The position numbers and the translations under genes are program-made. A stretch of DNA of 64,000 nucleotides from Chlamydomonas sphaeroides (Eukaryota > Chlorophyta > Chlorophyceae > Chlamydomonadales > Chlamydomonadaceae), in NCBI GenBank assembly GCA_001662425.1, contig BDDC01000043.1:4130-68129 (forward strand), read 5' to 3'. Of this stretch, positions 12,075-24,100 are shown piece after piece. Under the pieces are notes generated by a model that was not told the origin of the DNA, did no database searches, and worked only from the letters and a program-made list of their open reading frames with translations. The stretch's first letter is position 1; each line of letters starts with the position of its first letter.

Positions 12075-13333
12075 GCTTTTGCTCGAGAGGCGTATTTATT
12101 TTTGCTTAGGTAAAGCCGTGGGTGAAGCGCCGCCGTGTCGTGTGTGCAGGAGGAATACAGGAAGTGTAAACTGTTATCATGATATCCTAGCTTCACAGGC
12201 CTACCTGTCGAATACCCGTTTCTTCACTGCAGAAAGGACGGTTGCTGTACATCGGCGTACGCCCTCGACCAACAAAAGCGGGGCCCCACGCTCGCTCACA
12301 GGCGCTTGTCGACATATGAACGTCGCTCACGCTTTGCACATCGTGCCGCTGGGCCAGGAGACAGTGTGGTTGATGGGCCGAACAAGCGCCCAGGGCCGTG
12401 CCGTCCTGTGGCACTTGCAGTGCCGCTTGAAGTGCCAGCTTCGCTACTCACAACAGCACAGGCCTGCGGTCCTTGCAGGCACAGGTCACTCCTGGTTGCA
12501 GGCGTAAGAAGAACCTGCTCATCATCTCATCCCACGCGAACACATACGCGAAGTTGCCACTCACCCCAAACCGGGCGCCATCCCGGCTGCCTACTGGCCA
12601 CCTGAGGCCACAGAGCGCTGCCTAGACGCCTTGTCCAGTGCTCCAGTCCGGCTACGAGGGCCTCCGTTGTCACAACATCATACGGCAACGACCGCCGCGA
12701 CTGGCCCCAACGCCCACGGCTCCACAGCCCCGCAGCAGCGAACCCCAAAGCAGCCCTCACCCCGCCCTGTGCGCCGGGCTCCCGCCGCGTTACCGCCCCC
12801 GGGGTGTACGCACGCGGCCCAGCCCACACCGCCTGTCAGCCGCTGTGGCGCGCCCACCCCAAGAGTCGTGGACAAACTCCTCGCGCGCAGCCGCGCGCCG
12901 TGCGGTCCACGCCACACACATGGGACCTCGTAGCCATCCCCAGTGAGCCGCAGCACGCGCACTCCCCGCCCTGCGCTGACGCGCGCTGACAGCCGTCCCG
13001 GCCGCTGCCATGCCTGTTACAGGCAGGGCCCGGGCCCCAGCGGCTGCGTCGGGCCGAGTCGCGCTACGCAGCTGCGCAGTGCCCGGGCTCCCGCCCGGCT
13101 GTCAGTGCCTTCATGCTGTGGGCCAGGCGTGCGTGCCCGACTGCTGTTGCCTGGGTGCTGCGGGCCGGGTGCCCAGCGCCCCAGCCACACAGGCCCCTCG
13201 GCCTGCGCGGCCGCTCCTCAAACCCATGCCAGCCTCCGGCTGGACCTCCTCGCGCCAGCGCCGGTCAGTCCTGCTCCCACCCCGCGCCCTCTCCTCGGGC
13301 CGCTCCTCAGGCCGCTCCTCGGCCAGCCGCCGC
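12075..13333. other. Intergenic stretch between copy B and the small membrane-protein gene
   Basis: This interval holds the promoter of copy B (minus, left end) and the 3' untranslated region of the gene at 13334-14116 (minus, right end). A TTACA at 13017-13021 is a good TGTAA polyadenylation signal for the latter, about 315 bases after its stop. Proline- and Arg-rich open frames here are composition artefacts. Confidence 0.55.
13017..13021 (-). terminator. Candidate polyadenylation signal TGTAA
   Basis: TTACA on the plus strand reads TGTAA on the minus strand, about 315 bases after the stop of the small membrane-protein gene at 13334. Confidence 0.45.
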
Positions 13334-14116
13334 TCACAGCACCCCGTTGGTCTTGGCCAGCAGGTCCATGTGCACCCGCTGGCTACCGTCCAGGTTGCCG
13401 TACCGCCCCGGCCGCATGCCCATGCGCAGCCTGTAGGCGCCGAGGGCACGGAGTGGGACGAGGGCGTGTGGCGGGGTTAGCGGCAGGGCGGACGGGGCTT
13501 GTGCGCGCAGGTCCAGCTATCGGCTGACACTTGGGGTTGGGGCGCTGGCGTAGAAGCTAGACATCATAAGCCTAGCTGACGGCTGTTGGCGCCACTGTTT
13601 GGCTAGCCGCCACTGCGCGCCGCCAGGCTAGCCTTGGGGCCGGCATGGGGCGCCCATGTGCAGACCCTAGCCCAGCAGTGATCACTTCGGCCGGCCCTGA
13701 GCAGCCCTTGGGCCCCACCTTGGGGGATCGGGCCAGTAGCGGTCGGAGGGCATGCCGTCGCCGTTCCAGAAGGCCAGGTTCAACGCGAAGACCGCCAGGT
13801 GGTACCCCGCGGCCACGGCCGCGAAGACGTGCTCCCGCTTGCTAGCCCAGTTGATCTCCTCCTGCGCCCGCTTCATCTGCGCCCTAGTCTGCACCACGCC
13901 GGGTGCGAACTTGCTGGCTTCCTCCTTGGCGAGGAGCAGGTGCATTGGGACCGCTTCTCGCCGGATGACGACTACGCGAGGCCCCGCCGATCTAGACGAC
14001 TCTGCAGCGGCGGGGATTTGAAGTGGGCGGGGCGCATAGACCAGACGGAGCGCAGCCATAGTAATTAACTGCATGCGCGCACCTGCACGGTCCACCAGCT
14101 CCGCCACTGCCGCCAT
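13334..14116 (-). CDS. Small predicted membrane protein, unrecognised
   Basis: Three minus-strand exons (14116-14083, 14001-13719, 13430-13334) join in phase to 137 residues. Exon 1 encodes MAAVAELVDRA and ends at a GTGCGC donor. Exon 2 carries a charged helix (APGVVQTRAQMKRAQEEINWASKREH) directly followed by one hydrophobic segment of about 19 residues (VFAAVAAGYHLAVFALNLA), then WNGDGMPSDRYWPD. Exon 3 encodes RMGMRPGRYGNLDG and ends LLAKTNGVL. The charge pattern suggests one membrane span in an organelle or the ER. I do not recognise the family. Reading straight through intron 1 stays open, which would hide the first splice site from simple ORF callers, but the GTGCGC donor and the GCTGCAG acceptor fit in phase. 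It is divergent from the MBOAT gene, with 330 bases between the two ATGs, so the promoters may be shared. Confidence 0.72.
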
Positions 14117-14446
14117 GGCGTGAATTTACACGAAGATTAGCGACTAATGCGATAAAGAAAACGATTCGGAACAGGCACGGCGTGTTTTGCTGCCCGACGG
14201 GCTATCGCGCAGTGACGCCGGTGTTTAGATACAATGTAAGATTGCTTACATGCACTGTTTCTGCCGGGCGCTGTCCGCGCAGGTTTGGCTGCCCCGAGGG
14301 CCCGGGGGCATGCGTTTGCCACCGCGCCTGCCCGCATAGACACATACAATACAAAGACGCATTAAGTGACATGTCAACGGACATCGTTGTCCTTCGCACT
14401 TGAGTGACCCAAGGGCCTGACATCCCCTCGCAGCATCCCCATAGAC
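14117..14446. promoter_or_regulatory. Divergent promoter interval
   Basis: These 330 bases separate the start codons of the small membrane-protein gene (minus) and the MBOAT/wax-synthase-like gene (plus). The interval is somewhat more AT-rich than its surroundings. I see no individual element I can name. Confidence 0.5.
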
Positions 14447-17116
14447 ATGGCCGCGGCGGAGCAGTCTTGGCCCGGCTGGGCGGTGTGCACGCTCGGCACC
14501 GCGCTGCTGTGCGTCGCGGCTGCCGTTTACACCCGCGCAGTCGGCCGCGCGGCACCGCCGGGGCTGCTGCGCCTCGCGCTGTGCCTGCCCGTCCTCGCCC
14601 TCTTCAGCCTCGCGCCCTTTGTCTATCCTATTCAAAGCGCCAGTCGGGCGAGCGCGGCGGCCATGCTCATGTGGCTGGCAAACTTCAAGCTCGTCTCGTG
14701 GACCCTCGGCCGAGGCTATCTCGTGCAGCCGGGCCTGTCGCTGGGGCAGTTCACCGCGCTGCTGCTGTGGCCCATCATTCCCGAGACAGGCGAGCCGGCG
14801 TGGGTTCTGGGCACAAGCCCACGCCGACCCCTGCCGCCTTCCTGCCCCCGTCGGGTCTCAGCGGCAGGCCCCCTTCAGCCGCACTGCCCCAGCCCGCCTC
14901 ACAAACCTTTGCTGCCGCTGCAGGCCCGGAGGGCCGCGTGGTCGTGCTGCTCACGGCAAGCGGGCGCGGCCGGGAGGCCCTGCGCCGCGCGCTTCGCCGC
15001 GCGCCCGAAAATCTCGGTGAGGCTCGCCCAGGTCCGGACCTTGCCGCGATGGCGCGTGTCTTGTGACCCGCCGCTAGCTCATGCTGGCCCATGCTGGCCC
15101 ACGCCCGCGCACACACGGTACTCGCGCCTGCATGGCCCCCGCCGCGTGTACCGCCGCCCGCACAACCCCCATTTCCCTTCGCGCCGGCCCCCAGGTGTGT
15201 TCCTGGTGTCGCTGTACGGCCTCACACACCCAGCCGTGCCCATCTTCATCAAGACCTACGCAGCAGGCAAGTGGCGGGCCGGCAGGCACCGGGACTATCG
15301 GCACCCGGAGTGGCGTCTCCACACCCGCTTCCTGGCGCAGCAGATCGCTATGCAGCGAAGCGCTGCCCAGGCATCCTGGCACGCCTGCCACGACACCGCT
15401 GGCACGGCAAGGGCTGCCGCCCAAGCCGCCCGCCCCCGCGCACCGCGCCGCATCGCACCATGCGGCCAAACACCTCGCACCCCCCGCCGCTCCTCTCAAC
15501 TTTCCCCTCTCCTCCCGCGCCATACCCAGCCTTTGGCGTGTGCGCCTACTGCGACCTCTGGGCCAATGCCTGCGCCGGCCTGGTGGCCGGCCTGCACGGC
15601 CTGGCCGTGGCGCCCTCTTGGGACCGGCCCTGGCTGCAGTCCAGCCTGGCCGACTTCTGGGGCAGGCGCTGGAACCTGCCCGCCTCCAGCTCGCTGCGCC
15701 ACCTGGCCTACGAGCCCGTGGCGGAGGGTGCGTGCTGCACTGGGGCGACAGTTACGGTAGCAGTTGTGCGATGCAGCACGGGTGTCCCGCACCCGAAAGC
15801 GCAGGGGGGCTGGGGCCGAGAGGCGCAGGAGGCTGGGGCAGCACGCGTGGGACGAGGGCGGCGAAGAAGGGCGCGTCTGCTCAAGCGTGAAGGCTGAGGG
15901 TGCTGCGAGCGCAGGACGCTGCCTGTTGCTTGCGCGTTGAGGTGCAGCCATGTGCCTGCCGGTGCTCCGTGCCTGCTGCTGATCCGCAGGGAGGCTGGTG
16001 GCCCGCCGCCGCGCTCCGCTGGCCGCCGCCGCCGCCACTGACGACGCTGCAACCGCCGCCGCCGCCAACGGCGCCGCCGAGCTGGCGCCCGCTGGACCCG
16101 TCCCCGACTCCTCCGGCATCGCCGCCAGCTTGGACTCGCCCGCGGAGCCCAAGAAGGCCGCCAACGGGGCGGCGGCCGGCGGCGGCGGCACGCTTGTGGA
16201 CAATGGCCGGGGCCGCAGCCGCACCTCGGCGGCTGCCCGGCTGGCGGGGCTGGTGGCCACCTTCATGGTCAGCGGCCTCATGCACGAGGTGCGGGGTCGG
16301 CCACGAGAGAGCTGTAGGCGGTAATGCCAGCGGCAAGGCCGGTCGGAGATGTGGGGTGTATGCCCGGTGGCAGCCGCAGGTGCAGGGCGGCGTTGCGGCA
16401 GCCACCTCCTTTCGCTGACTCCGGATCCGGGCGGCCGGCCGCCTGGCACCTCCTGTCCGCCGTTGCGGCAGGTGCTCCTCATCGCCTGCACTGGAGACCG
16501 GTCCCAGCTGGGGAAGCAGACGCTCTACTTCGCCATCCAGGCAAGGCCCGACCACGGCGACTAGTGCTGGACCCAGCCACACCCGGACACGTGCGTGCGA
16601 CTTGACGTGTGGCCTCATTTCCGCACGCCAGCCGCCGCCTCCCCGCGACGCTCCGCTGCAGCACGGCCGCTGCCGCCGTATGGCCCCGCTCCCGCTCCCG
16701 CCCCCAGGCCCCGCTCATGCTGGCGGAGCAGGCGCTGGTGAAGCGCATGCGGGCGGCGCGCTTCGAGCCGCCGCTGTGGCTGTGCATTCCCGTCGCGTCG
16801 CTCTCGCTGCAGATCCCCGCCAGGTGTGTGCGCGCCGGCGCGTCTTCTCACCTGTGCCTCCTGTGCAAAAGAGTAGCAGGAGGTGGCCTCCTTCTGTGCA
16901 TCAACGCGCCTGTGTCCGCGAGTGGCTCCCACAGCACGTACCAGGTGCGGCTCTCTGCTGGCCTACCTGTCCCCCCCCAGGTACCTGTTCTGGGGCGCCT
17001 ACTTTGCGGCGGTCACGCCCAGGTCCAGCCCCCTGTCGGCACCGACGGAGGCCAGCAGACTGGGCGGCGGAGCGGCAGATCTGCTGGGCATGGCGCGAGC
17101 CAAGCTGGAGCTGTGA
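14447..17116 (+). CDS. MBOAT-type acyltransferase, wax-synthase-like
   Basis: The protein resembles plant long-chain-alcohol O-fatty-acyltransferases (wax synthases), multi-pass membrane enzymes that move an acyl group from acyl-CoA to an alcohol. Eight exons (14447-14789, 14924-15016, 15195-15266, 15530-15727, 15990-16288, 16472-16540, 16708-16823, 16981-17116) join in phase to 441 residues. Hydrophobic segments fill the N terminus (CTLGTALLCVAAAVYT, LALCLPVLALFSLAPF). The family's ADFWGRRWN motif is in exon 4, and FMVSGLMHE with the presumed catalytic His ends exon 5. Exon 5 also adds an Ala/Gly-rich low-complexity stretch of about 70 residues between these motifs, which land plants lack. 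Introns 1, 3 and 6 have GC rather than GT donors (at 14790, 15267 and 16541), needed to keep the conserved frame. The substrate cannot be read from sequence; sterol or DAG acylation is possible. Confidence 0.85.
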
Positions 17117-18174
17117 TGGGCATGGGCATGGGTTTGAAGGTCATAAGAGCTCCGCATGTCTCCTGTCATGTCTATGGCGTGCTTGGCCAGTCGTGGGCAC
17201 GGGCGCCGTGTTGAGGGCATGCCAGGTGCAGAGTGTGGAGGCACAGCAGGGCTGACGGTGTACTGGCGCAGTGCATTGTCTGCACGTGGGCGATGGTGCG
17301 AGGGAGGTGCAGTGTAGGGATGGCGGGCGCGCTGGCTCAAGCCCGCTGGGCCAAGAGGCCGGGACGTGGCACCATCCGGGTTCCTAGTTGTCGCCTTTCT
17401 TGCTTACTGATGTGGGGCCTTCCCCGGCCTGAGCGTGGGCGGGGGCGCGAGTTGGGGACGGGGGCGGCGCGGTTGGTGTTGCTTCGGGTCTGGCTACGCT
17501 GAGCAACGTTGCATGGTTAGCGTATGCGTGGGTGTGCGCTGCGCGGGCGGTTGCCCCATAATTGCCCTAGGTTGTCCCACGCGGAGTTGTCCTGGGCGCG
17601 GACCCCACACGTTTCTGCTCAACTGTTACAAGCTTGCCGGTTTCCTGCGGAGAATCTGCGCGGCCCCACCGCGCCTCTCAGCGCCATGCTCGGTGGCTCA
17701 TCGCAGCGCCATCGGCGCGTCCAGTCAGCGAGAGGCCTGCATGCCCCTCGGGCACACCACGCGGCCATGCGCGCCCGGCTGCAGCGGCAGCGCCCCCGCA
17801 CACCCACACCTGCGCTGACGTTGGGTTCATGGTCAGAGATCCCCACCGCGTCCGCACGTCCCTGTATGCATATGTAGCAGGATGCGCGGGGCATCATGAA
17901 TGCAGTCTTGCTTCTCATGCCCGTCCCCACGCAGCTCACACATCGCTGCGCAAGCGGGCGCAGGCCCCCAGCCCCGACCGCCGCTCCGCAGCGGCCGCCA
18001 ACCTCGCTACCCGGGCCGCCTCGCGAACCCCAGCCCGTACCGCTGCAACTCATCCCAACGTGCGGCCGCCTAGCGCCACCTCTCATCCCCGTCTTTCATC
18101 TTGCCTCCCCAGGCACCCCGTCCCTCTCCCCTTCTGCCCGGCCTTCCCCAGCCGTCCCCGGCGCTGCCGCACAC
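17117..18174. other. Convergent intergenic region
   Basis: This is the 3' region shared by the MBOAT gene (plus) and the kelch gene (minus). No further gene is supported. No TGTAA follows the MBOAT gene within about 750 bases. Confidence 0.6.
17626..17630 (-). terminator. Candidate polyadenylation signal TGTAA
   Basis: TTACA on the plus strand, about 545 bases after the kelch-gene stop at 18175-18177. It is the only such site seen between the two convergent genes. Confidence 0.4.
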
Positions 18175-20603
18175 CTACCCGTCCATCCACACCGCCACAT
18201 CGCTCAGGTCTTCCCCGGGGTTCACGCCGCCAAACACCACCATCGCGTGCCCCGCCCCTCCCCCGCCCGGCGCCGGCACCACGGCCGCGCTGTGTGCGAA
18301 GCGCACCGCCGGCACGCTGCCGCCCTTGTCCGACTCGCGCGGCCCCCGCCGCACCAGCTCAATCTCCAGGCTGCCGCTGTCGATCTGCAGGATGTCGCCC
18401 TCCACCGCCTCGCCGCTGTAGCCGCCGTAGATGAGCACCCGTGCGCCGCCGCCGGCGCCGGACCCGCTGGCTCCGTTGGTGGCCGCCGCCGCCGCCGGCT
18501 CGCTGCCGCTTGTGCTCGGCTCGCCGCCGGCGGGCTCTGTTTGCGGGGCAGGGTAGGCAGCAAGGGAGGGTGTCTTCAAGTGTCAAGTAGTGTGTACGGG
18601 TCCGTGCCAGCAGCAGGGGCGCGCAGCTGGGCCGAGCCGGTGCAGGCGGCGCTTGCTGCCTGGCCTGCCGCTCCCGCAAGGCCTTACCTGCCGCCGGCCG
18701 TGGGGGCAGCAGCACGGCCGTGTGGGCGCAGCGCGAAAAGGGCGTCGGCTCCACGGCCGTCCACTTCATGGCGCTGGCGTCAAACACCGCCGCGTCGCAC
18801 AGCACCCTGCGGCACCACCGCACGCAGGAGCAACGCACGCGGTCGCGCCCAGCAAGGCCCCGCCCCACCTTGCCCGGCGCCCTGCCCCTGGCCCCACACT
18901 GCCGCACAGCCGCTCCGGCCCACAAGCCCGCCCTGCCCCTGCCGCCCCAGCCCCTGACTGCCTAATCCTCATCATCCGCCCCTGCCACTCCCTTTGAAGC
19001 CCTGCACCCTGCAGCCCCAGCCCCTGACCCAAGACCCCCGCCTCCAGTGCGCTACCGCCGCATGATGCCCGCTGCCACTCACTTGAAGCCCGGCCCCCTG
19101 CCGCCGTACACCAGCAGGCTGGTGGGGCCCAGCATGCAGCCGCTGTGCATCTCGCGAGACGCGGGCTGCTCGCCGCTCACGACAGGCCGGCTCCAGGCGT
19201 TCTGCAGCACGTTGTAGATCCACACGTCCGACATGGGGCCCTGGTAGCCCGCGCCGCCGTACACGATCTGCAGACCGGGTGCGAGTGCGGTTGGGGCACG
19301 GCGGCGCGGGGAGGGGCGCGTTCGGCGGTGCGGGCAGGAGAGTGTGTGGGGAGGTAGGGTCGGACAGGCAGCAAGGCTCTGACGGCAAACCGTGAGGGGC
19401 GCACTGCGAACCCACCAGGCACGTCTCCGCCAGGCAGCCGGCGCTGTGCGAGTGCCGCGCGGGCGGCAGTGTGCCTTGCGCCTGCGGAACGGCGGCGGCG
19501 CATGGGCTTCAGCGTTGGAGGCATGCATACGCGGCAACGAGGGGCTGTCGGCCCTGGTACCGCCCTGAGTGCCGCTTGCTGCAAGCATGCGGCCACGTGT
19601 TGGACGGTCCCTGCCGTACGGCAACAATTGAGATCATCCCTGGGATCCAGATCCACACCTCGACGTCGGACCAGGTCCACGTGGCCGGATCCAGGACCTT
19701 GAGGTCATTGAAGCACACGCCGCTGACCGGCTCCTGCGGAACAAAGGGCCGGCACAACCAGCTTTGCGGGATGCGCCAGGCCGCTGCGCCACTGTCACCC
19801 TAAGTAGCCACGCTGTGCGGCAGGGAGCTGGTTGCGGCCACGGGCCGCAGTGTTGATGTCGCGGTGCCGGCGACACACCAACAGCAGCGAGCGGCGACGC
19901 GCCCATGGCGGGGAGGCCGAAAAGGGGCATACGGCGGGCGGGCGCGGGGCGCCGCGCTACGCACCGTGCCGCCGAAGAGGTAGATCCGGTCCTCGATTGC
20001 GGTCAGCGTGGCGCCGGACCGGGGCAGCAGCTTGCACCTGCGGAGCAGCAGCGAGAAGGAGCGGCGGCGCAGGTAGGCGCGGTGCGCGGGAAAGCGGTAC
20101 GCAGCGCAGGGTCGCCGAGTGAGCGGGGTACTTGCTGGGCGGATGCGCTGGGCAAGTACAGCAGCGAGAGCAGGGTGCGCTGTTTCTGCGCACAGTGTCG
20201 GGACGTACCCGGACGCGTGCACCGGCGTGACGCGAGTCCACTCGTAGTTGCCGCCGGCTGCGGGCGAGGGGCGTGCAAAGTTTCGCGTGTACCCGGGTGT
20301 TCGAGGCGGACCGGCGGCAAGTATGGGCTCCACCCCCGCACTTTCACTGCCGGCGCACCTGTCTCGAGAATCCACAGGTCGCTGAAGGTGACGGGAGCCC
20401 TGTCGGCCCCGCCGAACACCAAAACTCGCGTGCCGAGCGCCACGCAGGCGTGCGCTCCCCTTGGCGCTGGCGCCAAGCCCTCAGGCTGCATGTGGGCCGT
20501 TCACGAGGCAGGAGCTGAGCGAGTGGTGCACACGGGCGGGTTAGTACTCTCGCGCATTCTCGCATTCCGTCCCTACCTTGACGAGCTGCCACTGCCCGCC
20601 CAT
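18175..20603 (-). CDS. Kelch-repeat beta-propeller protein
   Basis: Nine minus-strand exons (20603-20577, 20485-20359, 20257-20209, 20037-19965, 19733-19659, 19481-19416, 19267-19083, 18806-18688, 18536-18175) join in phase to 360 residues. The 9-codon first exon (MGGQWQLVK) is easily missed but is needed for the first blade. Six kelch blades can be counted from their GG-containing strands: VFGGADRAP, LFGGT, VYGGAGYQG, VYGGRGPG, IYGGYSGEA and VFGGVNPGE. Most are followed by a conserved D-x-x/W turn such as SDLWIL or NDLKVLD. An Ala/Gly/Ser linker of about 30 residues precedes blade 5. With six blades and no BTB, F-box or other partner domain, it resembles stand-alone kelch adaptors such as RABEPK (Rab9 effector p40) in length and layout. 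The partner is unknown. It is divergent from the dynein gene, with 565 bases between the ATGs. Confidence 0.87.
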
Positions 20604-21168
20604 CAGCACCGTCTTTCGATCTTACTACAAATTTGCTTCCGCAGCTAGCTAGCTCGTGTGTGTAGGGTATCGTGACACAGCGGAATGCTGTGCAGCTGCT
20701 GCCGGCAAAGGTCGTGACAAGGGTGTCGCGCTTGTCTAGTTGGGGTATCAGGTTAAGAAGCTTGCATTATAGTCTGTGGTCTCGGCACGGTGGGCACGGC
20801 GTGGACGTTCGCAGAACGGACTGCATGCTTAGAAGGACATTAACAAGTTCACCCCTTCGCCTCCTCTACCGGCATACCTGTCTTGTTAGCCAGAACGAGA
20901 CCATTTAGATACTCGACTTGCAAGCAAACACGCCGTGAGCCTGGCATGCCTGCAGTTTTGTGGTTCAACACCTCTTCAAGCACAACATCTTGTTGAAACA
21001 CCTCTGTGCTGTGGCGTTGTTATCTCCTTGCCGTCTACATATCCGCGGGGACAGCCTGCATTCCGCGTGCTGACCGCCTGGGCTGAGGCCCAGGAAGCTG
21101 AAGCGGAGGAGCCTGTGAATCACGCAACGAGCAACGACATGTGGAGCTAGCAGTTCTCGCAAGGAGAG
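20604..21168. promoter_or_regulatory. Divergent promoter interval, kelch gene and dynein gene
   Basis: These 565 bases lie between the two start codons and should contain both promoters and 5' untranslated regions. The middle is less GC-rich than the flanks. I see no recognisable element. Confidence 0.5.
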
Positions 21169-24100
21169 ATGCCGACCCAGGAACGGAGCCGGGCTGCCGG
21201 CATGCTGGAGCCTCCAGTGCCGGAGTCTCCAGTATGGCTGCCCTCTATAGCCCAGGGCAAGTCCGGCTCGCGGAATGGCAGCCCTGGGCCCGGCTTCACG
21301 CTGCCGAAGACCCGGAACATCCCCCAGCCAAACGCCCTGAGGAGCGGTGCAGACCTGTTCAGCATCAGCACTCTGCCCAACATGGCGCAGCTGGACATAG
21401 GGACACGGAGAAAGAAGGTGAGGCACGCTGTGTACGTGCAGGACAGCGGCGGGGGCCCCGTCCGGGACAGGGGCACGCCCGCACGCCAGGCGGCATCAGC
21501 CGATGGCTGCAGCCGTGCCCTAGCAGCTCACAGCCCCACACGCACTTGCCCGCAGTCATCTGCCATCCCAAAGCTGCCCTCAATCGAGCGGCGGCAGGTG
21601 CCGGAGCGTGTGCCACCACTGACGGAGTCTCAGCGGAGGCCGGCGTCGGAGCCGTCTACGGGTGAGAGCCTTGGCCCAGGCCCTGGGCTGGGGGTCTGGG
21701 AGCGGACGCGTTGTGGAGGGCGCTAGGCGACGCGGCTTGCCGAGGACGGCCGTATGTGCCCTTATGGCGGCAATCAGGGCAACACTGTCGGGCCGGCAGA
21801 ACCCGGCGACCATCAGGGACGGTAGTCAGCGCGGTCCCTGAGCAGGCGGCGGACGAGGCTTTGAGCATGCATGGTGCATACAGGCGACGCCACAAGCTGC
21901 TGTGGCAGAGTCCGTGGAATGCGTGGCGATGGCCGCGCTATCACGGCTATGCCTGGAGGCCTCTGCAAGGGGCAGTCTATCGTTCGGGGGCATGTTGGCC
22001 GCCTGCGGGAGCAGCCCTGGCCAGCGCCAGCAGCTGCACCGCGGCCTCGGTCCGCAGCAAGCCCCTGCGTGCCCGGTCGTCGCACCAGCTCAAGGCCACC
22101 TCCCCCAAACGCTGTTGCATGCCGCTCCCTCCCTCTCCTCTCACCTTGCCGAGTCCTGCGCACAAGACCATTCCGCCCCGGTGCAGAGTCGCTGGGCGAC
22201 GAGGAGGATGAGGAGCAGACGGAGGCGGAGGAGGAGGTGATCGAGGGGCCCCGCGTGGACGAGCGCGACGCGGGGTACGACCCCGACATGATTCCCGGCA
22301 TCAACACGGGCGACGACGTGGTGGAGTTCTACGGCAAGTTTGGCCAGGACTCGACCGTCAAGTTCTTCTACTGCAACAGGTGCGGGCCGGCAGCAGCAAC
22401 GAGCTGGCGCAGCGGCGCGGAGGCACGAACGGAGGCAGGGGCTGGGCAGCGCAGGGGGGGGGGGCCACGCGCGTCGTGACGTGGCCGGCAGGAGGAGTGG
22501 GCAGGGATGGCTTGCCGTCACGCTTCCGCCGTGGGGGCTGCTGCCGCTGCCGGGCGGCGTGTGGGATGCTGGCGCACCACCGCCTTTGCGCGAAGACAGG
22601 CCGGCGCTCACCAGCAGGGCGGAGCTGCCAGCCGCTGCACGGCCCGTGCATCTCAGCCAATCGCAGCAGCTTGCCTCAAGCCACGGCGCCATAACCGTGA
22701 CCATACCGCAGGGCGCCCGAGGGCATGCGGTTCCGGCCGTATGACCTGCTGGTAGTGCGGCGGCAAAAGATCTGGCAGGAGTACTTCACGGTCAGCGCCA
22801 CGGGTGTCATGCGCATCGTGCGCGGCGTGCAGGTGCGGCGGCAGCGGGGCGAATGGCGACGGGGCTGCGCTGCGCGCCCGCTGGCCTGCGACCTGGAGCT
22901 GTACTGGATACTGGAGCGGAGCTGGGGCGCAGAGCTGCTGCCGATTACCTTTCCGCCGGCAGCTGGCGGCGGGCACCTGCGCCAAGGGGTTCTGCAGCTG
23001 CCAGCGCAACCGCGGGCATCGGTGCCTTGCCTGTAGGGTGCCAGGGGCCGACCGCGCACTGCCCTTGCCTGTCCGTCCCCTCACGCTGCCAGGCCGAGTT
23101 CACGCCACTGGCCGAGTGGGTTCGCGAGAAGACGCTTTTTGACCTGATCAGCGCCATCGGCTTCTTCCGCAACTACCTCACGGGCCGTTGCTTCCGCCGC
23201 TGGCTCAAGGTAGGCCCCAGCTGCTGCTGGCCAGGTGGCTAGCCCATTAGAGTTGGCTGTTGGGTGGTTTCTGTCGCAATAAGGGCGTGCCCAGGGTATG
23301 TGCAGCGGCCTGCCAGGCAGCATAGCCTTGCGTCGCGGCCCGCCCGGACACGTGCACCCAGAGCGGTCCTCCCTGAACCCCGCCGCCCACTCGGCCCGCA
23401 GGCGGTGCGGCAAAAGAACTTCCGAAAGGTCAAGTCGCAGATCGAGGACAGCCTGTTCCTTGCCAAGCCCACGTTCTGCGCCCACCTCTTCGAAATCTTT
23501 GCTGCCATCGACGAGATCCGCTCCACGCCCTTCGCCGCGGTCAACAACGCGCACCTGTACGCGCTGCAGGAGTTCGCGGAGCTGCAGGTGCGGCCGGCGT
23601 GCGGCTTGCCGCTGCCGCGCCAGGCAACCACGCCCAGCATCCTGTGCGGGGCGCTCACACTCGCCCACGCCCCGGTCCCGCTCCCGCAACCCCGCCCACC
23701 CACCCACCCACCGCCCAATCCCATCTTCGCAGGTGAACGCGCGCGAGCACAAGGCCAAGCCCTCGCTGGAGGCGACAGTTGAGAAGGTGCAGAAGGTGCT
23801 GGAGCGCGTGTGCCGCGAGGTGCAGAAGCAGGCGCGCCTGTACCAGCAGTCGGTGCGCGACCAGGCGGAGCTGGATGACACCACGGGCGTGGAGCTGCTG
23901 CAGGGCCGCTCCGCGGGCTGCGCGCGGCCCATGATCACCATCAAGCGCGAGAAGATTGAGCGCGCGCAGAACTTTGCGCGCGTGATGCGCGAGGTGACCA
24001 TGCTGGGGGCCTTCATCCGGCTGGCGGACTATCTGTTCGTGGAGGGTGCGTCGCGAGCGCTGCGTGGAGTTGGGCTGGGCTGGGCTGGGCTGGGCTGGGC

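Noticed and set aside
15496..16491. 331-residue minus-strand open frame
   Set aside because: It is antisense to the MBOAT exons and arises from GC-rich codon composition; the sense strand has phased exons and family motifs.
17634..18957. Long Pro/Arg-rich plus-strand frames
   Set aside because: They are antisense to kelch exons 8 and 9 and the convergent 3' region; the kelch frame is clearly on the minus strand.
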